Shown: positions 17,762-27,551, counted from the stretch's first letter. The stretch: DNA of 64,000 bases from Chitinophagales bacterium (GCA_026936105.1 JAIXKI010000001.1:63162-127161), one strand, 5' to 3'. The notes: generated by a model not told the origin, from the letters alone. A program made the numbers and translations.

Positions 17762-20371
17762 CTAACTGGTTGGATTCAGGTATTGCATTAGTTCCATTTC
17801 AGATTTAACAAGCACTTCTCTTGCCTTGCTGCCCTGACTTGGGCCAACAATTCCGGCAGATTCCAACTGGTCCATCAACCTGCCGGCACGATTATATCCC
17901 AATTTCATCCTCCGCTGCAGTAAAGATGTGGAGCCAATGCCGCTGCTAACGATCAGACGGGCAGCATCTTCAAATAAAGAATCCCGGTCGGTAAGATCAA
18001 AGTCTTTCCCTTCTCCTTCTTTTTCCCCTTCATATTCCGGCAAGGAGAAAGCAATGGGATAGCCACGCTGTTGGCCGATAAATTCCACCACACGCTCCAC
18101 TTCGGGAGTATCCACAAATACGCATTGAAGGCGGGTAATTTCACCATGAAAAGAAATCAGCATATCTCCCTTCCCGATGAGCTGATCTGCGCCACCGGTG
18201 TCCAGGATGGTGCGGGAGTCTATCTTAGAGGTTACTTTAAATGCGATGCGGCAGGGGAAGTTTGCTTTGATGGTGCCCGTAATGATATTTACTGAAGGCC
18301 GCTGAGTAGCAATGATCAGATGAATGCCGACAGCTCGGGCCAGCTGCGCCAGTCTTGCAATAGGTAATTCAATTTCTTTTCCGGCAGACATAATCAGATC
18401 TGCAAATTCATCAATCACAAGCACAATGAACGGGAGGTATTGATGTCCCTTTTCAGGGTTCAACCTCCGCTTAATGAATTTCTCATTATACTCTTTGATG
18501 TTCCTTGCACCGGCTTCTTTGAGCAGATCATAGCGGTTATCCATTTCAATGCAAAGGGCATTCAGGGTATAAACAACTTTCCTGGTATCGGTGATGATCG
18601 CTTCTTCTTCACCGGGAAGTTTTGCCAGAAAATGTTTTTCGATATGCCGGTAAATATTCAACTCCACTTTCTTGGGATCAATAAGTACAAACTTCAGTTG
18701 CGAAGGATGTTTCTTATAAAGCAATGAAACAAGAATGGCATTGATGCCGACGGATTTTCCCTGTCCTGTAGCTCCTGCCATCAACAGGTGGGGCATGGAA
18801 GTAAGGTCAGTGATGTAATTGTCGTTGTCAATTTTTTTGCCCAGTGCTATCGGCAAGCTGTAATTATTGTGCTGAAATTTTTCTGACGACAGCAGCGTCC
18901 TCATGCTCACCAGCGATTTCTTTACATTGGGCACTTCAATGCCTATGGTTCCTTTTCCCGGAATGGGAGCAATGATCCTGATGCCAAGAGCAGCAAGGCT
19001 CAAAGCGATATCGTCTTCCAGGTTTTTGATACGGGATATCCTCACGCCGGCGGCAGGTACGATCTCATACAACGTGACGGTAGGACCGACCGTAGCGCTG
19101 ATCTTCTGGATTTCGATATCATAATTGCGCAGTGTGGAAATGATCTGGTTCTTATTATTCTCCAATTCGTTGGCGTCCTGAACAATCTTTTCACTGCCGT
19201 GAGTATCCAGCAAGTTAAGTGTCGGGTATTTATAATCCCTCAAATCAAGTGTGGGTTCATAAGGAGGAAGGTTTTCATAAACCTTTTCTCCTTCTTGCTG
19301 ATCCTGTCCTGTCTTGATTTCAAGTTCCAGTTCGCCGTTTTCTTTTTTCTCTTTATTCGATGGCTTTGTTTCCTTCTCATTTACCCTTTCATTCTCTTCC
19401 TTAATATCATTTTGGTGAAGCACTTCTTTTACAATTTCAGTTTCCACGGTAGGTTGCTGTGCTTCCATCTTATCTATTTCATCCGGGGTAAGCTCTTCCT
19501 TTTCTATCAAAGTCATCCCGGGCAGTTCAGTTTCCTGTGAAGAAAGTGAAGATGCTCCGTTTTCTTTTATCAACGAATTATCTTTTCCACTCTGAGTTCC
19601 CGAATAAAGTTCATTAATTGTTTTACCTGCAACCACCGGAGTGAATTCTTCCTGCTCATTTTGGGTATTGCTTGCTCCACCCGGTAAAGCAGGACTTTCT
19701 TCACCGTCTGTAACAGGTCTCTTTTTTATCTGCGGCAGGTTGAATGCAGGATTAAACTGCCAGATGAAATAACCGAGCCACAGAATGATCAGTGCTGAGG
19801 CAGTGCCGATAGTTCCCAAGATCCCGGTCATCCAATCACTCACCATTTTCCCGACACTGCCGCCGTATGGAAAACTTCCAAGTCCTGAAAGCATAAAATG
19901 AAGGGTAACGGAAAGTACCAATAACCCAAGTGTCACATATTTCAGGTTGCGGCTTACCGAAAACACTTTGCGGCTGAATAATAAATTCACTCCGGTCACA
20001 AAAAAGAAAGTACAGATCAGCAGTGATGCGATCCCGAATCCTTTATAAATAAAAAAGTGAGAAACCAGCGCACCTAAACGCCCCAGCAAGTTGTGTACCT
20101 TGATACTTCCATCAAACAGAATTGAAAATCCGGCCTGGTACACTTCATTCTGATCTTCTTTCCAGGTAAAGAAATAGGATATGAATGCGATCAAAAGGAA
20201 AAGGGCTATGACCAGAGAAACAGATCCCATGATCTTCCAGGTACGTTCATCCCGGGCGATCTGCTTCCAGTCCAGCTTTTCCGTTTTATCAGCTTTCAAT
20301 GTTGACGGATAGCCTTTTTTTGGTTTTTTCTTAGGACTTTTTTTAGAAGTCTTTTTACGCTTGGGCGCCAT
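17762..20371 (-). CDS. ftsK: DNA translocase FtsK/SpoIIIE
   Basis: 869 aa. A lysine-rich N-terminus (KRKKTSKKSPKKKPKKG) precedes four transmembrane helices up to about residue 205, an acidic, poorly conserved linker to ~375, then the motor: alpha domain (TVGPTVTLYEIVPAAGVRISRIKNLEDDIALSLAA), Walker A GATGQGKSVGIN, Walker B VLVIDEFADLIM, and a C-terminal gamma winged helix (SSGIGSTSLLQRRMKLGYNRAGRLMDQLE) that reads orientation sequences. It pumps chromosome DNA through the division septum. ATG 20371 follows a TATCTTTG box by 5 nt, suggesting a leaderless transcript. Confidence 0.96.
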   Translation of the reverse strand: MAPKRKKTSKKSPKKKPKKGYPSTLKADKTEKLDWKQIARDERTWKIMGSVSLVIALFLLIAFISYFFTWKEDQNEVYQAGFSILFDGSIKVHNLLGRLGALVSHFFIYKGFGIASLLICTFFFVTGVNLLFSRKVFSVSRNLKYVTLGLLVLSVTLHFMLSGLGSFPYGGSVGKMVSDWMTGILGTIGTASALIILWLGYFIWQFNPAFNLPQIKKRPVTDGEESPALPGGASNTQNEQEEFTPVVAGKTINELYSGTQSGKDNSLIKENGASSLSSQETELPGMTLIEKEELTPDEIDKMEAQQPTVETEIVKEVLHQNDIKEENERVNEKETKPSNKEKKENGELELEIKTGQDQQEGEKVYENLPPYEPTLDLRDYKYPTLNLLDTHGSEKIVQDANELENNKNQIISTLRNYDIEIQKISATVGPTVTLYEIVPAAGVRISRIKNLEDDIALSLAALGIRIIAPIPGKGTIGIEVPNVKKSLVSMRTLLSSEKFQHNNYSLPIALGKKIDNDNYITDLTSMPHLLMAGATGQGKSVGINAILVSLLYKKHPSQLKFVLIDPKKVELNIYRHIEKHFLAKLPGEEEAIITDTRKVVYTLNALCIEMDNRYDLLKEAGARNIKEYNEKFIKRRLNPEKGHQYLPFIVLVIDEFADLIMSAGKEIELPIARLAQLARAVGIHLIIATQRPSVNIITGTIKANFPCRIAFKVTSKIDSRTILDTGGADQLIGKGDMLISFHGEITRLQCVFVDTPEVERVVEFIGQQRGYPIAFSLPEYEGEKEGEGKDFDLTDRDSLFEDAARLIVSSGIGSTSLLQRRMKLGYNRAGRLMDQLESAGIVGPSQGSKAREVLVKSEMELMQYLNPTS

Positions 20372-20376
20372 GGCAA

Positions 20377-20384
20377 CAAAGATA
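20377..20384 (-). promoter_or_regulatory. ftsK promoter -7 box, leaderless arrangement
   Basis: TATCTTTG, then TTGCC, then ATG on the minus strand. No clear -33 element. Confidence 0.55.
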
Positions 20385-20476
20385 CTATAGTTTATCCTTA
20401 GAGTTTCACCGTTTTAACGGCATTTTGTTTAAAGCAAATCATAAGTTTTTTATTGGCAAATCAAACGGGCAATGAT

Positions 20477-20484
20477 TACATTTG
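20477..20484 (+). promoter_or_regulatory. Sensor kinase promoter -7 box
   Basis: TACATTTG with a TTG 21 nt upstream; ATG 20503 is 18 nt downstream, leaving a leader of roughly a dozen bases. Confidence 0.5.
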
Positions 20485-20502
20485 AATACCATTGCCATCT
20501 GC

Positions 20503-22413
20503 ATGAAACATCCGGCGATCATAGCCCTGCTCCTGTCTTTAACCTGCACTTTTCTGATGCCGGAAAAAGCTTTCTGCCAGGATGATACTTCTTCCGTGTT
20601 TATAGACCTCAGTAAATTAAAAAGAATAAAAATTTTTACCGATGACTTTTCCTATGCCTATTCGGGAAGGCATGACAAGCTGCAGGAAAAATTCTCTTCT
20701 TTAGAATTCATTCCGGGTCCTTTCAAAGACAATCCTATCCCGGTAAGGCTTACCACCAACAGGATCATATTGAAATTCAGGGTTAGCAATTCTTCTGATT
20801 CATCCATTGCCGCATGGTTTTTTCCGGGATATTTTTTCCCTGAGATCAGGTTGTACAATTATGAAAACGGGCAATTGACGGAACTGCCTTCCATTTTTCC
20901 GGAAGATAAAAAAGAAAGCTCTTTTAAAGAATTCATTGTTCCTCCTAACGGGTCTATGATAGTGATCGCAGAAATTCTTCCCCTGAAAACTTACACCAAT
21001 TCTTTAAACCCAAGGTTGATACAGTCAACTTACCTGAACTCCTATATTGCCATCTTATCAGGTGTGAACAGGACTGAAAATATTTTCACTTATATTTTCA
21101 GCGGGCTGTTACTGATGATGATCTTTTTTTCTTTAGCTAATTATCTTCAAAATCTTAATTCGGAATTTTTGCTTTATGCAGGTTATGCCTTCTTCATAGG
21201 CTTCATGCTTTTTTTAAAGACCGCTTCGATACCGGGAGCCGATCATTTCAATTTTTTCATGGAAGGTTATCTTGATTTTGTCATGCAGGGCATAGGCATC
21301 ATTTTCTATATGGCTTTCATGAAAAAATTCCTGGACACCAGGACCAGGCACAGGTTTTTATATCATCTCTATAACTGGGGTATCGTGATTGTGATCATTT
21401 CTTTGGCGCTGTATAGCTATTCTTATTTCTTCACAGATGATTACCGGCTGCAAAATGAGACAGAGAATGCCGCAAAACTCATTCTGCTGCTGATGGTGGT
21501 GATCTTTATCTTCTACAGTTTCCGGAGGAGAAAAGAACATCTGTTGTGGTATATGTTCTGGGGAAATCTTTGCCTGTTTGTATTCTCCCTCATGTCTCAA
21601 TTCACCATCCTGTTTAATTACATGGTATGGGATATTCAGGGTTTGTTCACCTCAGGGATTTTTTATTACGAGACCGGCATCTGGCTGGAACTGATCTTTT
21701 TCCTGCTGGGATTGAGTTATAAAAACAAGCAACAACTGATCACGGAAACAAAAGAAAAAGAGCAACTGATCGCCACCAACAAATTAATGGAATATGAAAA
21801 GGAACTGGCAGTACTGAAAGCCCAACAGGAAGAACGGGAACGCATTTCTGCCGACATGCACGATGAACTGGGATCGGGGATGACGGTGATCCGGCTGATG
21901 AGTGAAATAGCAAAAGATAAACTGAAAGACCAGGCGCCTTCTGAGATCGGGAAGATATCGGACTCGGCAAATGAAGTGCTGGATAAGATGAATACGATCA
22001 TCTGGAGTATGAGCAGCAGCAATGATACACTGGATAACCTGATTTATTATATCCGGAACTATGCTACGGAATATTTTGAAAACACACCCATTCGTTGTGA
22101 AGTGAATGTACCTGAAAATATTCCCCAGCATGTAATGTCCGGAAATAAACGTCGCAACATTTTTCTTTCAGCAAAAGAAGCACTGAATAATGTGCTGAAA
22201 CATTCCGGGGCTTCATCTGTGTCCATTGACATTGCAGTAAATCCAAATCTACGGATCCGGATAGTGGACAACGGGAAGGGCATTGACATGGATCATATAC
22301 GCCGTTTCGGAAACGGATTAAAAAATATGTCCAAAAGAATGGAAGATATCGGCGGTAGTTTTCAAATTGAGAATAACAACGGCACGCTTGTTACTCTTCA
22401 ATCGCCTCTTTGA
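20503..22413 (+). CDS. 7TM-DISM sensor histidine kinase, HisKA_3 type
   Basis: 636 aa from ATG 20503, where a signal peptide starts (MKHPAIIALLLSLTCTFLMPEKAFC); a TTG 21 nt upstream overlaps the promoter box. An extracellular domain of ~170 residues (7TMR-DISM type) is followed by about seven transmembrane helices to ~residue 400, a coiled coil, and a NarL-type kinase: phospho-acceptor H453 in RISADMHDELGSGMTVI, N box KEALNNVLKHSG, G1 VDNGKGI and G2 GNGLKNMSKRM. It should phosphorylate a LuxR-type regulator, but none is adjacent. The 3' end overlaps the convergent DUF423 gene by 16 nt. Confidence 0.88.
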   Translation: MKHPAIIALLLSLTCTFLMPEKAFCQDDTSSVFIDLSKLKRIKIFTDDFSYAYSGRHDKLQEKFSSLEFIPGPFKDNPIPVRLTTNRIILKFRVSNSSDSSIAAWFFPGYFFPEIRLYNYENGQLTELPSIFPEDKKESSFKEFIVPPNGSMIVIAEILPLKTYTNSLNPRLIQSTYLNSYIAILSGVNRTENIFTYIFSGLLLMMIFFSLANYLQNLNSEFLLYAGYAFFIGFMLFLKTASIPGADHFNFFMEGYLDFVMQGIGIIFYMAFMKKFLDTRTRHRFLYHLYNWGIVIVIISLALYSYSYFFTDDYRLQNETENAAKLILLLMVVIFIFYSFRRRKEHLLWYMFWGNLCLFVFSLMSQFTILFNYMVWDIQGLFTSGIFYYETGIWLELIFFLLGLSYKNKQQLITETKEKEQLIATNKLMEYEKELAVLKAQQEERERISADMHDELGSGMTVIRLMSEIAKDKLKDQAPSEIGKISDSANEVLDKMNTIIWSMSSSNDTLDNLIYYIRNYATEYFENTPIRCEVNVPENIPQHVMSGNKRRNIFLSAKEALNNVLKHSGASSVSIDIAVNPNLRIRIVDNGKGIDMDHIRRFGNGLKNMSKRMEDIGGSFQIENNNGTLVTLQSPL

Positions 22414-22805
22414 ACTTTCCATTTTAAAATTGAGATCAACAGGAACAGCCATCCTGCAATGAGCAAAGCTCCGCCTATCGGAGTGACCGGACCTACGATC
22501 TTTGCAAATCCTTCATTTTTCCCGTTCATAGAAGTGAGCAAATAAAGCGACCCTGAGAAAAAAATGATTCCCGTAATAAAAAGATTGCCTGCCCACCGTA
22601 GATATTTCACCGGGTTCTTCTCAAATAACATTCCTGTTGCCAGCAAGGCAAGCGAATGATACATCTGATACTGAACGCCTGTCTGAAATCCGTGTATCAG
22701 TTTTTCGTCGGTGACTATCTTTTGTAACCCATGTGCCCCGAAAGCGCCCAGCACCACGGAAAACAATCCAAAAACAGTGGCAAAGGATAGAAATTTTTTA
22801 TGCAT
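22398..22805 (-). CDS. DUF423 membrane protein
   Basis: 135 aa with four predicted transmembrane helices. VFGLFSVVLGAFGAHGLQ at the N-terminus and GIIFFSGSLYLL plus GPVTPIGGALLIAGWLFLL at the C-terminus are hallmarks of DUF423 (YgdD-like) inner-membrane proteins of unknown function. The start overlaps the aroK stop by 8 nt, implying a two-gene operon. Confidence 0.88.
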   Translation of the reverse strand: MHKKFLSFATVFGLFSVVLGAFGAHGLQKIVTDEKLIHGFQTGVQYQMYHSLALLATGMLFEKNPVKYLRWAGNLFITGIIFFSGSLYLLTSMNGKNEGFAKIVGPVTPIGGALLIAGWLFLLISILKWKVQRGD

Positions 22806-23304
22806 AAAATATTTTTTGAACTAAAGTATCAAGGTCCAGCGGTTCTTCTTCAATGGTGATGGAAGCCTGCTCATAATAGATCCTTCGGTCAGCAAACTTT
22901 TTTTTAATATATGCTTTCAACTGCTCATCCGGCAATTTACTGATCAACGGGCGGTGGTTTTTATCATGAATTAATCTCTCGTATAGGATCTCCATCGGTG
23001 TATTGATCCAGACCGTGGTACCCGAGTTATTCATGAACTCGATATTATTAAAATAACAGGGAGTGCCTCCGCCGCAAGCCATCACAAAGTTTTCATTGCG
23101 GCCGGTAATGTCGTATAAAATTTCTTTTTCCCTGAGGCGAAAATATTCTTCACCTTCCGAAGCAAAAATTTCTGTGATAGCTTTCTCTTCCCGGGATACC
23201 ACCTGATCATCCAGGTCAAAGAAATCAATTTTCAATTTTTCGCTGAGCAGCCTGCCGCAATACGACTTCCCGGAACCCATAAATCCTATAAGAAAAATTT
23301 TCAT
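22798..23304 (-). CDS. aroK: Shikimate kinase
   Basis: 168 aa. Transfers phosphate from ATP to the 3-hydroxyl of shikimate in aromatic amino acid synthesis. Walker A GFMGSGKS is at residues 7-14, the shikimate-binding DLDD around 30-33, the CGGGTPCY loop binds substrate, and the lid arginine lies in DKNHRPLIS. Length is typical. Tyrosine follows the Walker A serine where threonine is usual, a minor variant. It overlaps the downstream DUF423 gene. Confidence 0.93.
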   Translation of the reverse strand: MKIFLIGFMGSGKSYCGRLLSEKLKIDFFDLDDQVVSREEKAITEIFASEGEEYFRLREKEILYDITGRNENFVMACGGGTPCYFNNIEFMNNSGTTVWINTPMEILYERLIHDKNHRPLISKLPDEQLKAYIKKKFADRRIYYEQASITIEEEPLDLDTLVQKIFYA

Positions 23305-23333
23305 GTCGTATCCGGTCTCTCCAATGCGGAGTT

Positions 23334-24518
23334 TTATTTAAATGCATTAAATCCAGTAATATCCATTCCGGTAATAAGAAGATGGATATCGTGAGTGCCT
23401 TCATAAGTGATCACGCTCTCCAGGTTCATCATGTGTCGCATCACGGGGTATTCACCCGTAATACCCATGCCACCGAGCAGCTGCCTTGCATCCCGGCAAA
23501 TATTGGTAGCTATGTCGCAGGAATTTCTTTTGGCCATGCTTACCTGTGCAGGTGTTGCCCTGTTTTCGTTCATCAATGAGCCCAGGCGCCAGTTCAGCAA
23601 CTGAGCTTTGGTGATCTCGGTGATCATTTCCGCCAGTTTCTTTTGCTGCAACTGAAACGACCCGATCGGCTTCTCAAACTGTATCCTTTCTTTTGAATAA
23701 CGCAGCGCCGTATCATAACAATCCATGGCTGCGCCGATCACGCCCCATGCAATACCATAACGGGCTTTCGTCAAACAACTCAATGGCCCCTTTAATCCTT
23801 TTATATTCGGCAGAATATTTTCTTTCGGCACTTTCACATTATCAAAGACCAACTCACCGGTGGCAGATGCTCTCAGGCTCCATTTACCATGAGTGGTGGG
23901 CGTGGAAAATCCTTCCATTCCCCTTTCCAGAATCAATCCATGGATCTCTCCTTGTTCATTTTTTGCCCAGACAACGGCTACCTGTGAATAAGGAGCGTTG
24001 CTGATCCACATTTTTGCCCCGTTCAATACCACATGATCGCCTGCGTCTTTATAATGAGAAAGCATGTGCGAAGGATCACTGCCATGGTTCGGTTCCGTCA
24101 ATCCGAAACAACCCAGCCATTCACCCGATGCAAGCTTAGGCAAATATTTTTTTCGCTGCTCTTCGCTTCCGTATGCATAAATGGGAAACATGACCAGCGA
24201 TCCCTGCACCGATGCAGTGGACCGAACTCCGCTGTCGCCTCTTTCCAGTTCCTGCATCATCAATCCGTAAGAAATATAATCCAGTCCGCCGCCACCGTAT
24301 TCCACCGGAATGGTCGGGCCGAAACAACCCAGATCCCCAAGCTGCTTCACGATATGCTGGGGAAATTCAGCTCTCTGTGCATAATCTTCAATAATGGGAG
24401 AAATTTCTTTTTTTACATAACTGCGTACCGCTTCACGAATATGTTTATGCTCTTCGGTAAGCAATTCATCCACCTGGTAATAATCTGGGCTTTGAAATAG
24501 GTCGGTCCGGGCTGCCAT
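23334..24518 (-). CDS. Acyl-CoA dehydrogenase, glutaryl-CoA dehydrogenase type
   Basis: 394 aa FAD enzyme. Features separating glutaryl-CoA dehydrogenase from other acyl-CoA dehydrogenases are visible: the arginine in VRSTASVQGSLVM (binds the distal carboxylate), CFGLTEPNHGSDPSHM, and catalytic Glu373 in ITYEGTHDIHLLITG. It would oxidatively decarboxylate glutaryl-CoA to crotonyl-CoA in lysine/tryptophan breakdown; the hbd-like gene at 28533 could act further along the same route, though it is not linked. Start ATG 24518; promoter box at 24562. Confidence 0.88.
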   Translation of the reverse strand: MAARTDLFQSPDYYQVDELLTEEHKHIREAVRSYVKKEISPIIEDYAQRAEFPQHIVKQLGDLGCFGPTIPVEYGGGGLDYISYGLMMQELERGDSGVRSTASVQGSLVMFPIYAYGSEEQRKKYLPKLASGEWLGCFGLTEPNHGSDPSHMLSHYKDAGDHVVLNGAKMWISNAPYSQVAVVWAKNEQGEIHGLILERGMEGFSTPTTHGKWSLRASATGELVFDNVKVPKENILPNIKGLKGPLSCLTKARYGIAWGVIGAAMDCYDTALRYSKERIQFEKPIGSFQLQQKKLAEMITEITKAQLLNWRLGSLMNENRATPAQVSMAKRNSCDIATNICRDARQLLGGMGITGEYPVMRHMMNLESVITYEGTHDIHLLITGMDITGFNAFK

Positions 24519-24561
24519 GCAAGTTTAAAATTTGAAATTATGAATCGGTAATTTAACGCAG

Positions 24562-24569
24562 CAAAGGTA
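24562..24569 (-). promoter_or_regulatory. Acyl-CoA dehydrogenase promoter -7 box
   Basis: TACCTTTG on the minus strand, 43 nt before the start codon. Confidence 0.45.
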
Positions 24570-24680
24570 AGGGAATAGAGGTGTTACAGTTTCTTCAACC
24601 CGGTCCGGTGTCATTCCGCTTACATCTGAAATAAAAAGGGATGGAAGATCAAAAAGTTATTCATCCGGATTCTGAATTTT

Positions 24681-25499
24681 TCAACCCTTGAGATATTCTT
24701 TCATTTCCACCTGATATTCTTTTGCAATTTTTCCTGCCTTCTCTGCAAAATCCTCTTTACCCGATGCATAAATGATGGAACGGCTCACATTCACAAGCAG
24801 GCCGCAATCTTTATTACTTGCCTTTTCAGAAATATCTTTCAGTCTGCCGCCCTGTGCCCCAACACCCGGCACCAAAAGAAAGTGATCCGGAATGATCTTT
24901 CTGATGTTGATAAATTCTTCCGGCTGAGTGGCGCCGATCACAAACATGAGGTTTTCCGCTGTGCCCCAATGAGCAACTGTCTTTAAAACATTCTCGTATA
25001 AAAACTCCTCTCCTGTTTTCTGCAGTTCAAAATCTCTTGCCCCCGGATTGGAAGTAAGGCCGAGTACTATGGCCCATTTATTTTTAAAATCCAGAAAAGG
25101 CTTCACGCTGTCTTCTCCCATGTAAGGCGCCACGGTGATGGCATCGAAATCCATTCCTGATGATCCCGGGTCGAAAAATGCTTTAGCATATTGCGAAGAG
25201 GTATTTCCGATATCACCCCGTTTGGCATCTGCAATTTTGAAATGAGTGGAAGAAATATAATCCTGTGTTTTTATTAAAGTCTCCCACCCTTTTATCCCTC
25301 TTGCCTCATAAAAAGCAGTGTTGATCTTATAGCTTACACAGTGGTCTTTGGTAGCATCAATGATCTGCTTATTAAATTCATAAACGGGATCATCATAAGA
25401 AAGAAGATGTTTGGGAATCTTTTTGATGTCGGAATCCAATCCGACGCAGAGGTAAGAATGTTTTTGATGGATCTGTTCAACAAGTTGCTGACGGGTCAT
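24681..25499 (-). CDS. pyrF: Orotidine 5'-phosphate decarboxylase (long type)
   Basis: 272 aa from ATG 25499; the frame stays open to 25559 but homologous sequence (MTRQQLVEQIHQKHSYLCVGLD) begins here and a promoter box ends 5 nt upstream. It decarboxylates OMP to UMP, the last step of de novo pyrimidine synthesis. The catalytic Lys/Asp cluster is in FKIADAKRGDIGNTSSQYA; VPGVGAQGGRL binds phosphate. The 270-280 aa length marks the type 2 subfamily. Confidence 0.95.
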   Translation of the reverse strand: MTRQQLVEQIHQKHSYLCVGLDSDIKKIPKHLLSYDDPVYEFNKQIIDATKDHCVSYKINTAFYEARGIKGWETLIKTQDYISSTHFKIADAKRGDIGNTSSQYAKAFFDPGSSGMDFDAITVAPYMGEDSVKPFLDFKNKWAIVLGLTSNPGARDFELQKTGEEFLYENVLKTVAHWGTAENLMFVIGATQPEEFINIRKIIPDHFLLVPGVGAQGGRLKDISEKASNKDCGLLVNVSRSIIYASGKEDFAEKAGKIAKEYQVEMKEYLKG

Positions 25500-25504
25500 T
25501 GGCA

Positions 25505-25512
25505 CAAATATA
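25505..25512 (-). promoter_or_regulatory. pyrF promoter -7 box, leaderless arrangement
   Basis: TATATTTG, then TGCCA, then ATG on the minus strand. Confidence 0.55.
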
Positions 25513-25597
25513 AAATTTTCCGAAACTTTAGCCGAAAGTAAAAGTTTTTGGAAAATCAATTTCTGTTATATCGCCACAGTTCTGAATGAAAAACTTT

Positions 25598-26383
25598 TTA
25601 AATGGTACCTGTCTTGCCGCCATCCACCAAAATACTTACTCCATTGACATAAGAAGCTGCAGGTGATGCCAGAAAAGCAACTACGGAGGCCACTTCGGAG
25701 GGATCGCCAAACCGTTTCATGGGAATGGTGCTTAGCATTTCTTCTCTGATCTTTTCTTCAGTTGTGTTCCTTCTTTTTGCATTTACTTCGATGAGTTGCT
25801 TCAGGCGGCCGGTGTAAATAAATCCCGGCAAAATGCTGTTCACTGTAATATTGAATTGGCCCACTTCATTGGAAAGTGTCTTTGCCCAGGATGCAACTGC
25901 AGCCCTGGTGGTGTTGGACACCATCAGGTTATGAATTGGAATCCTCACAGAAGACGAGATGATATTGATGATCCTGCCGTACCCGGCTTTTTTCATAGAA
26001 GGTATTGTTGCCTGTGCCAGGATATTGTTGCAAAACAAATGTTGCTCCAGCGCTTTAAGAAAATCGGCCTCTGATACATCCGATGCAGCGCCTGCAGGAG
26101 GGCCTCCCGTATTGTTGATGAGAATATGTACAGGGTGATCTTTTATATGAGAACTGATTGCTTTTCTTACTTCTTCCGGTTTACTGAAATCAGCTACAAG
26201 ATAGTTGTGCGTTTGCCCGGAAGATACATCCAGTTCTTTAACAACGGATCGCAGAGAAGTTTCATTCCTTGCCATCAGGGTGCAGTTTGCTCCCAGCAAT
26301 GCGAGTTCTTTGGCAATGGCCAGTCCCATTCCCTGAGTGCTGCCGCAAACAACAGCATATTTTTCTTTCAGAGAAAGATCCAT
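25598..26383 (-). CDS. Atypical short-chain dehydrogenase (BKR-like)
   Basis: 261 aa with a normal SDR Rossmann core: GSTQGMG near residues 14-20, NNTGGPP at 90-96 (NNAG position), and catalytic-type serines at 143-145. The YxxxK pair is replaced: alignment on the following A-x-W/F-x-K-x-L helix puts Ser156 and Arg160 (SNTTR) where Tyr and Lys belong. The C-terminus ([16 protein letters not shown]) is intact. This resembles the BKR-like SDR subgroup known to deviate from the tetrad, so an FabG-type reductase role should not be assumed. It follows mrp by 16 nt and is probably co-transcribed. Confidence 0.85.
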   Translation of the reverse strand: MDLSLKEKYAVVCGSTQGMGLAIAKELALLGANCTLMARNETSLRSVVKELDVSSGQTHNYLVADFSKPEEVRKAISSHIKDHPVHILINNTGGPPAGAASDVSEADFLKALEQHLFCNNILAQATIPSMKKAGYGRIINIISSSVRIPIHNLMVSNTTRAAVASWAKTLSNEVGQFNITVNSILPGFIYTGRLKQLIEVNAKRRNTTEEKIREEMLSTIPMKRFGDPSEVASVVAFLASPAASYVNGVSILVDGGKTGTI

Positions 26384-26399
26384 GTTCTTTATTAAATTA

Positions 26400-27509
26400 T
26401 CAGTGCCTTCTGAATTCAGTGATCTCTACAACTTTTGTTGCATCCGTGTTAGCATTGCGGATGGCGATACTCCTTGTGGCATTGGCAGCAAATTCTTCAA
26501 AAGCTTTCCTGCTGATCATATCATCGCTCATCATCACCGGCACGCCGGCATCACCTCCATCACAAATACTTTTCACCAGAGGTATCTGGCCCAGGAAAGG
26601 AATATCATATTCAGCCGCCAGTTTTTTCCCGCCTTCTTTTCCAAAAATATAATACCTGTTTTCAGGCAGCTCAGCCGGAGTGAAATAACTCATGTTTTCC
26701 ACCAGCCCGATCACCGGCACATTGATCTGCGTTTGCATGAACATGGCAATACCTTTCTTTGCATCGGCCAGCGCCACATCCTGCGGAGTGGTAACAATGA
26801 CCACGCCAGTGACGGGCACGGTCTGCACCAGCGTTAAGTGAATATCACCTGTTCCCGGCGGCATATCCACCACCAGGTAATCCAGTTCTCCCCAGTACAC
26901 ATCGCTCACAAATTGTCTCAGTGCACTGCTCACCATCGGGCCTCTCCACACCACTGCATTCCTTTCATCAACCAATAAACCGATACTCATCAGCTTGATA
27001 CCGTATCTGTCCAATGGAGCGAGCATGGGTTTTGATCTTCCTACATCCACCATCCCGGGCTTTTGTCCGCGAACACCAAACATGATCGGAACACTGGGGC
27101 CGTAAATATCAGCATCCATCAATCCCACCTTGGCGCCTCCCTGGGCAAGTGCCAGGGCAAGGTTAGCTGCCACCGTTGATTTTCCGACACCGCCTTTGCC
27201 ACTCACCACCGCTATGATATTCTTCACTCCCGGCAACATCGCTTTATTATCGGTTCTTTTTGATGTTGTATTTGCATCAAATTGTATCTCCACCCCGGCA
27301 TCCGGATCCACATAGGTTCTGATGGCTTCCGTACAGTTTTTTCTGAATGTTTCTTTCAAAGGGCAGGCCGGTGTGGTCAGCACTACGGTAAAAGAAATTT
27401 TCTTTCCATCTATATGAATATCTTTCACCATATTTAGGGTAACGATATCTTTTCGAAAATCCGGATCCTCCACATTACTTAAAGCCTTTAGAATTATTTC
27501 TTCTGTCAT
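26400..27509 (-). CDS. mrp: Mrp/NBP35-type iron-sulfur carrier ATPase
   Basis: 369 aa from ATG 27509 (a TTG two codons upstream is less likely). An N-terminal MIP18/DUF59 domain (residues ~1-75, with TTPACPLK) precedes a P-loop ATPase with deviant Walker A GKGGVGKS at 104-111, [11 protein letters not shown] and [10 protein letters not shown]. Members deliver Fe-S clusters to apoproteins. The CxxC that bridges the cluster in the dimer is absent: the usual ENMSYFxCPxC region reads [20 protein letters not shown]. Upstream gene of a likely operon with the atypical SDR. Confidence 0.92.
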   Translation of the reverse strand: MTEEIILKALSNVEDPDFRKDIVTLNMVKDIHIDGKKISFTVVLTTPACPLKETFRKNCTEAIRTYVDPDAGVEIQFDANTTSKRTDNKAMLPGVKNIIAVVSGKGGVGKSTVAANLALALAQGGAKVGLMDADIYGPSVPIMFGVRGQKPGMVDVGRSKPMLAPLDRYGIKLMSIGLLVDERNAVVWRGPMVSSALRQFVSDVYWGELDYLVVDMPPGTGDIHLTLVQTVPVTGVVIVTTPQDVALADAKKGIAMFMQTQINVPVIGLVENMSYFTPAELPENRYYIFGKEGGKKLAAEYDIPFLGQIPLVKSICDGGDAGVPVMMSDDMISRKAFEEFAANATRSIAIRNANTDATKVVEITEFRRH

Positions 27510-27543
27510 TTTCAAAGTTTATGTTAAAAAAAATTCAGGCATT

Positions 27544-27551
27544 CAAAGTTA
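27544..27551 (-). promoter_or_regulatory. mrp promoter -7 box
   Basis: TAACTTTG on the minus strand, 34 nt before the start. A weaker variant AAACTTTG lies only 3 nt before the ATG. Confidence 0.4.
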
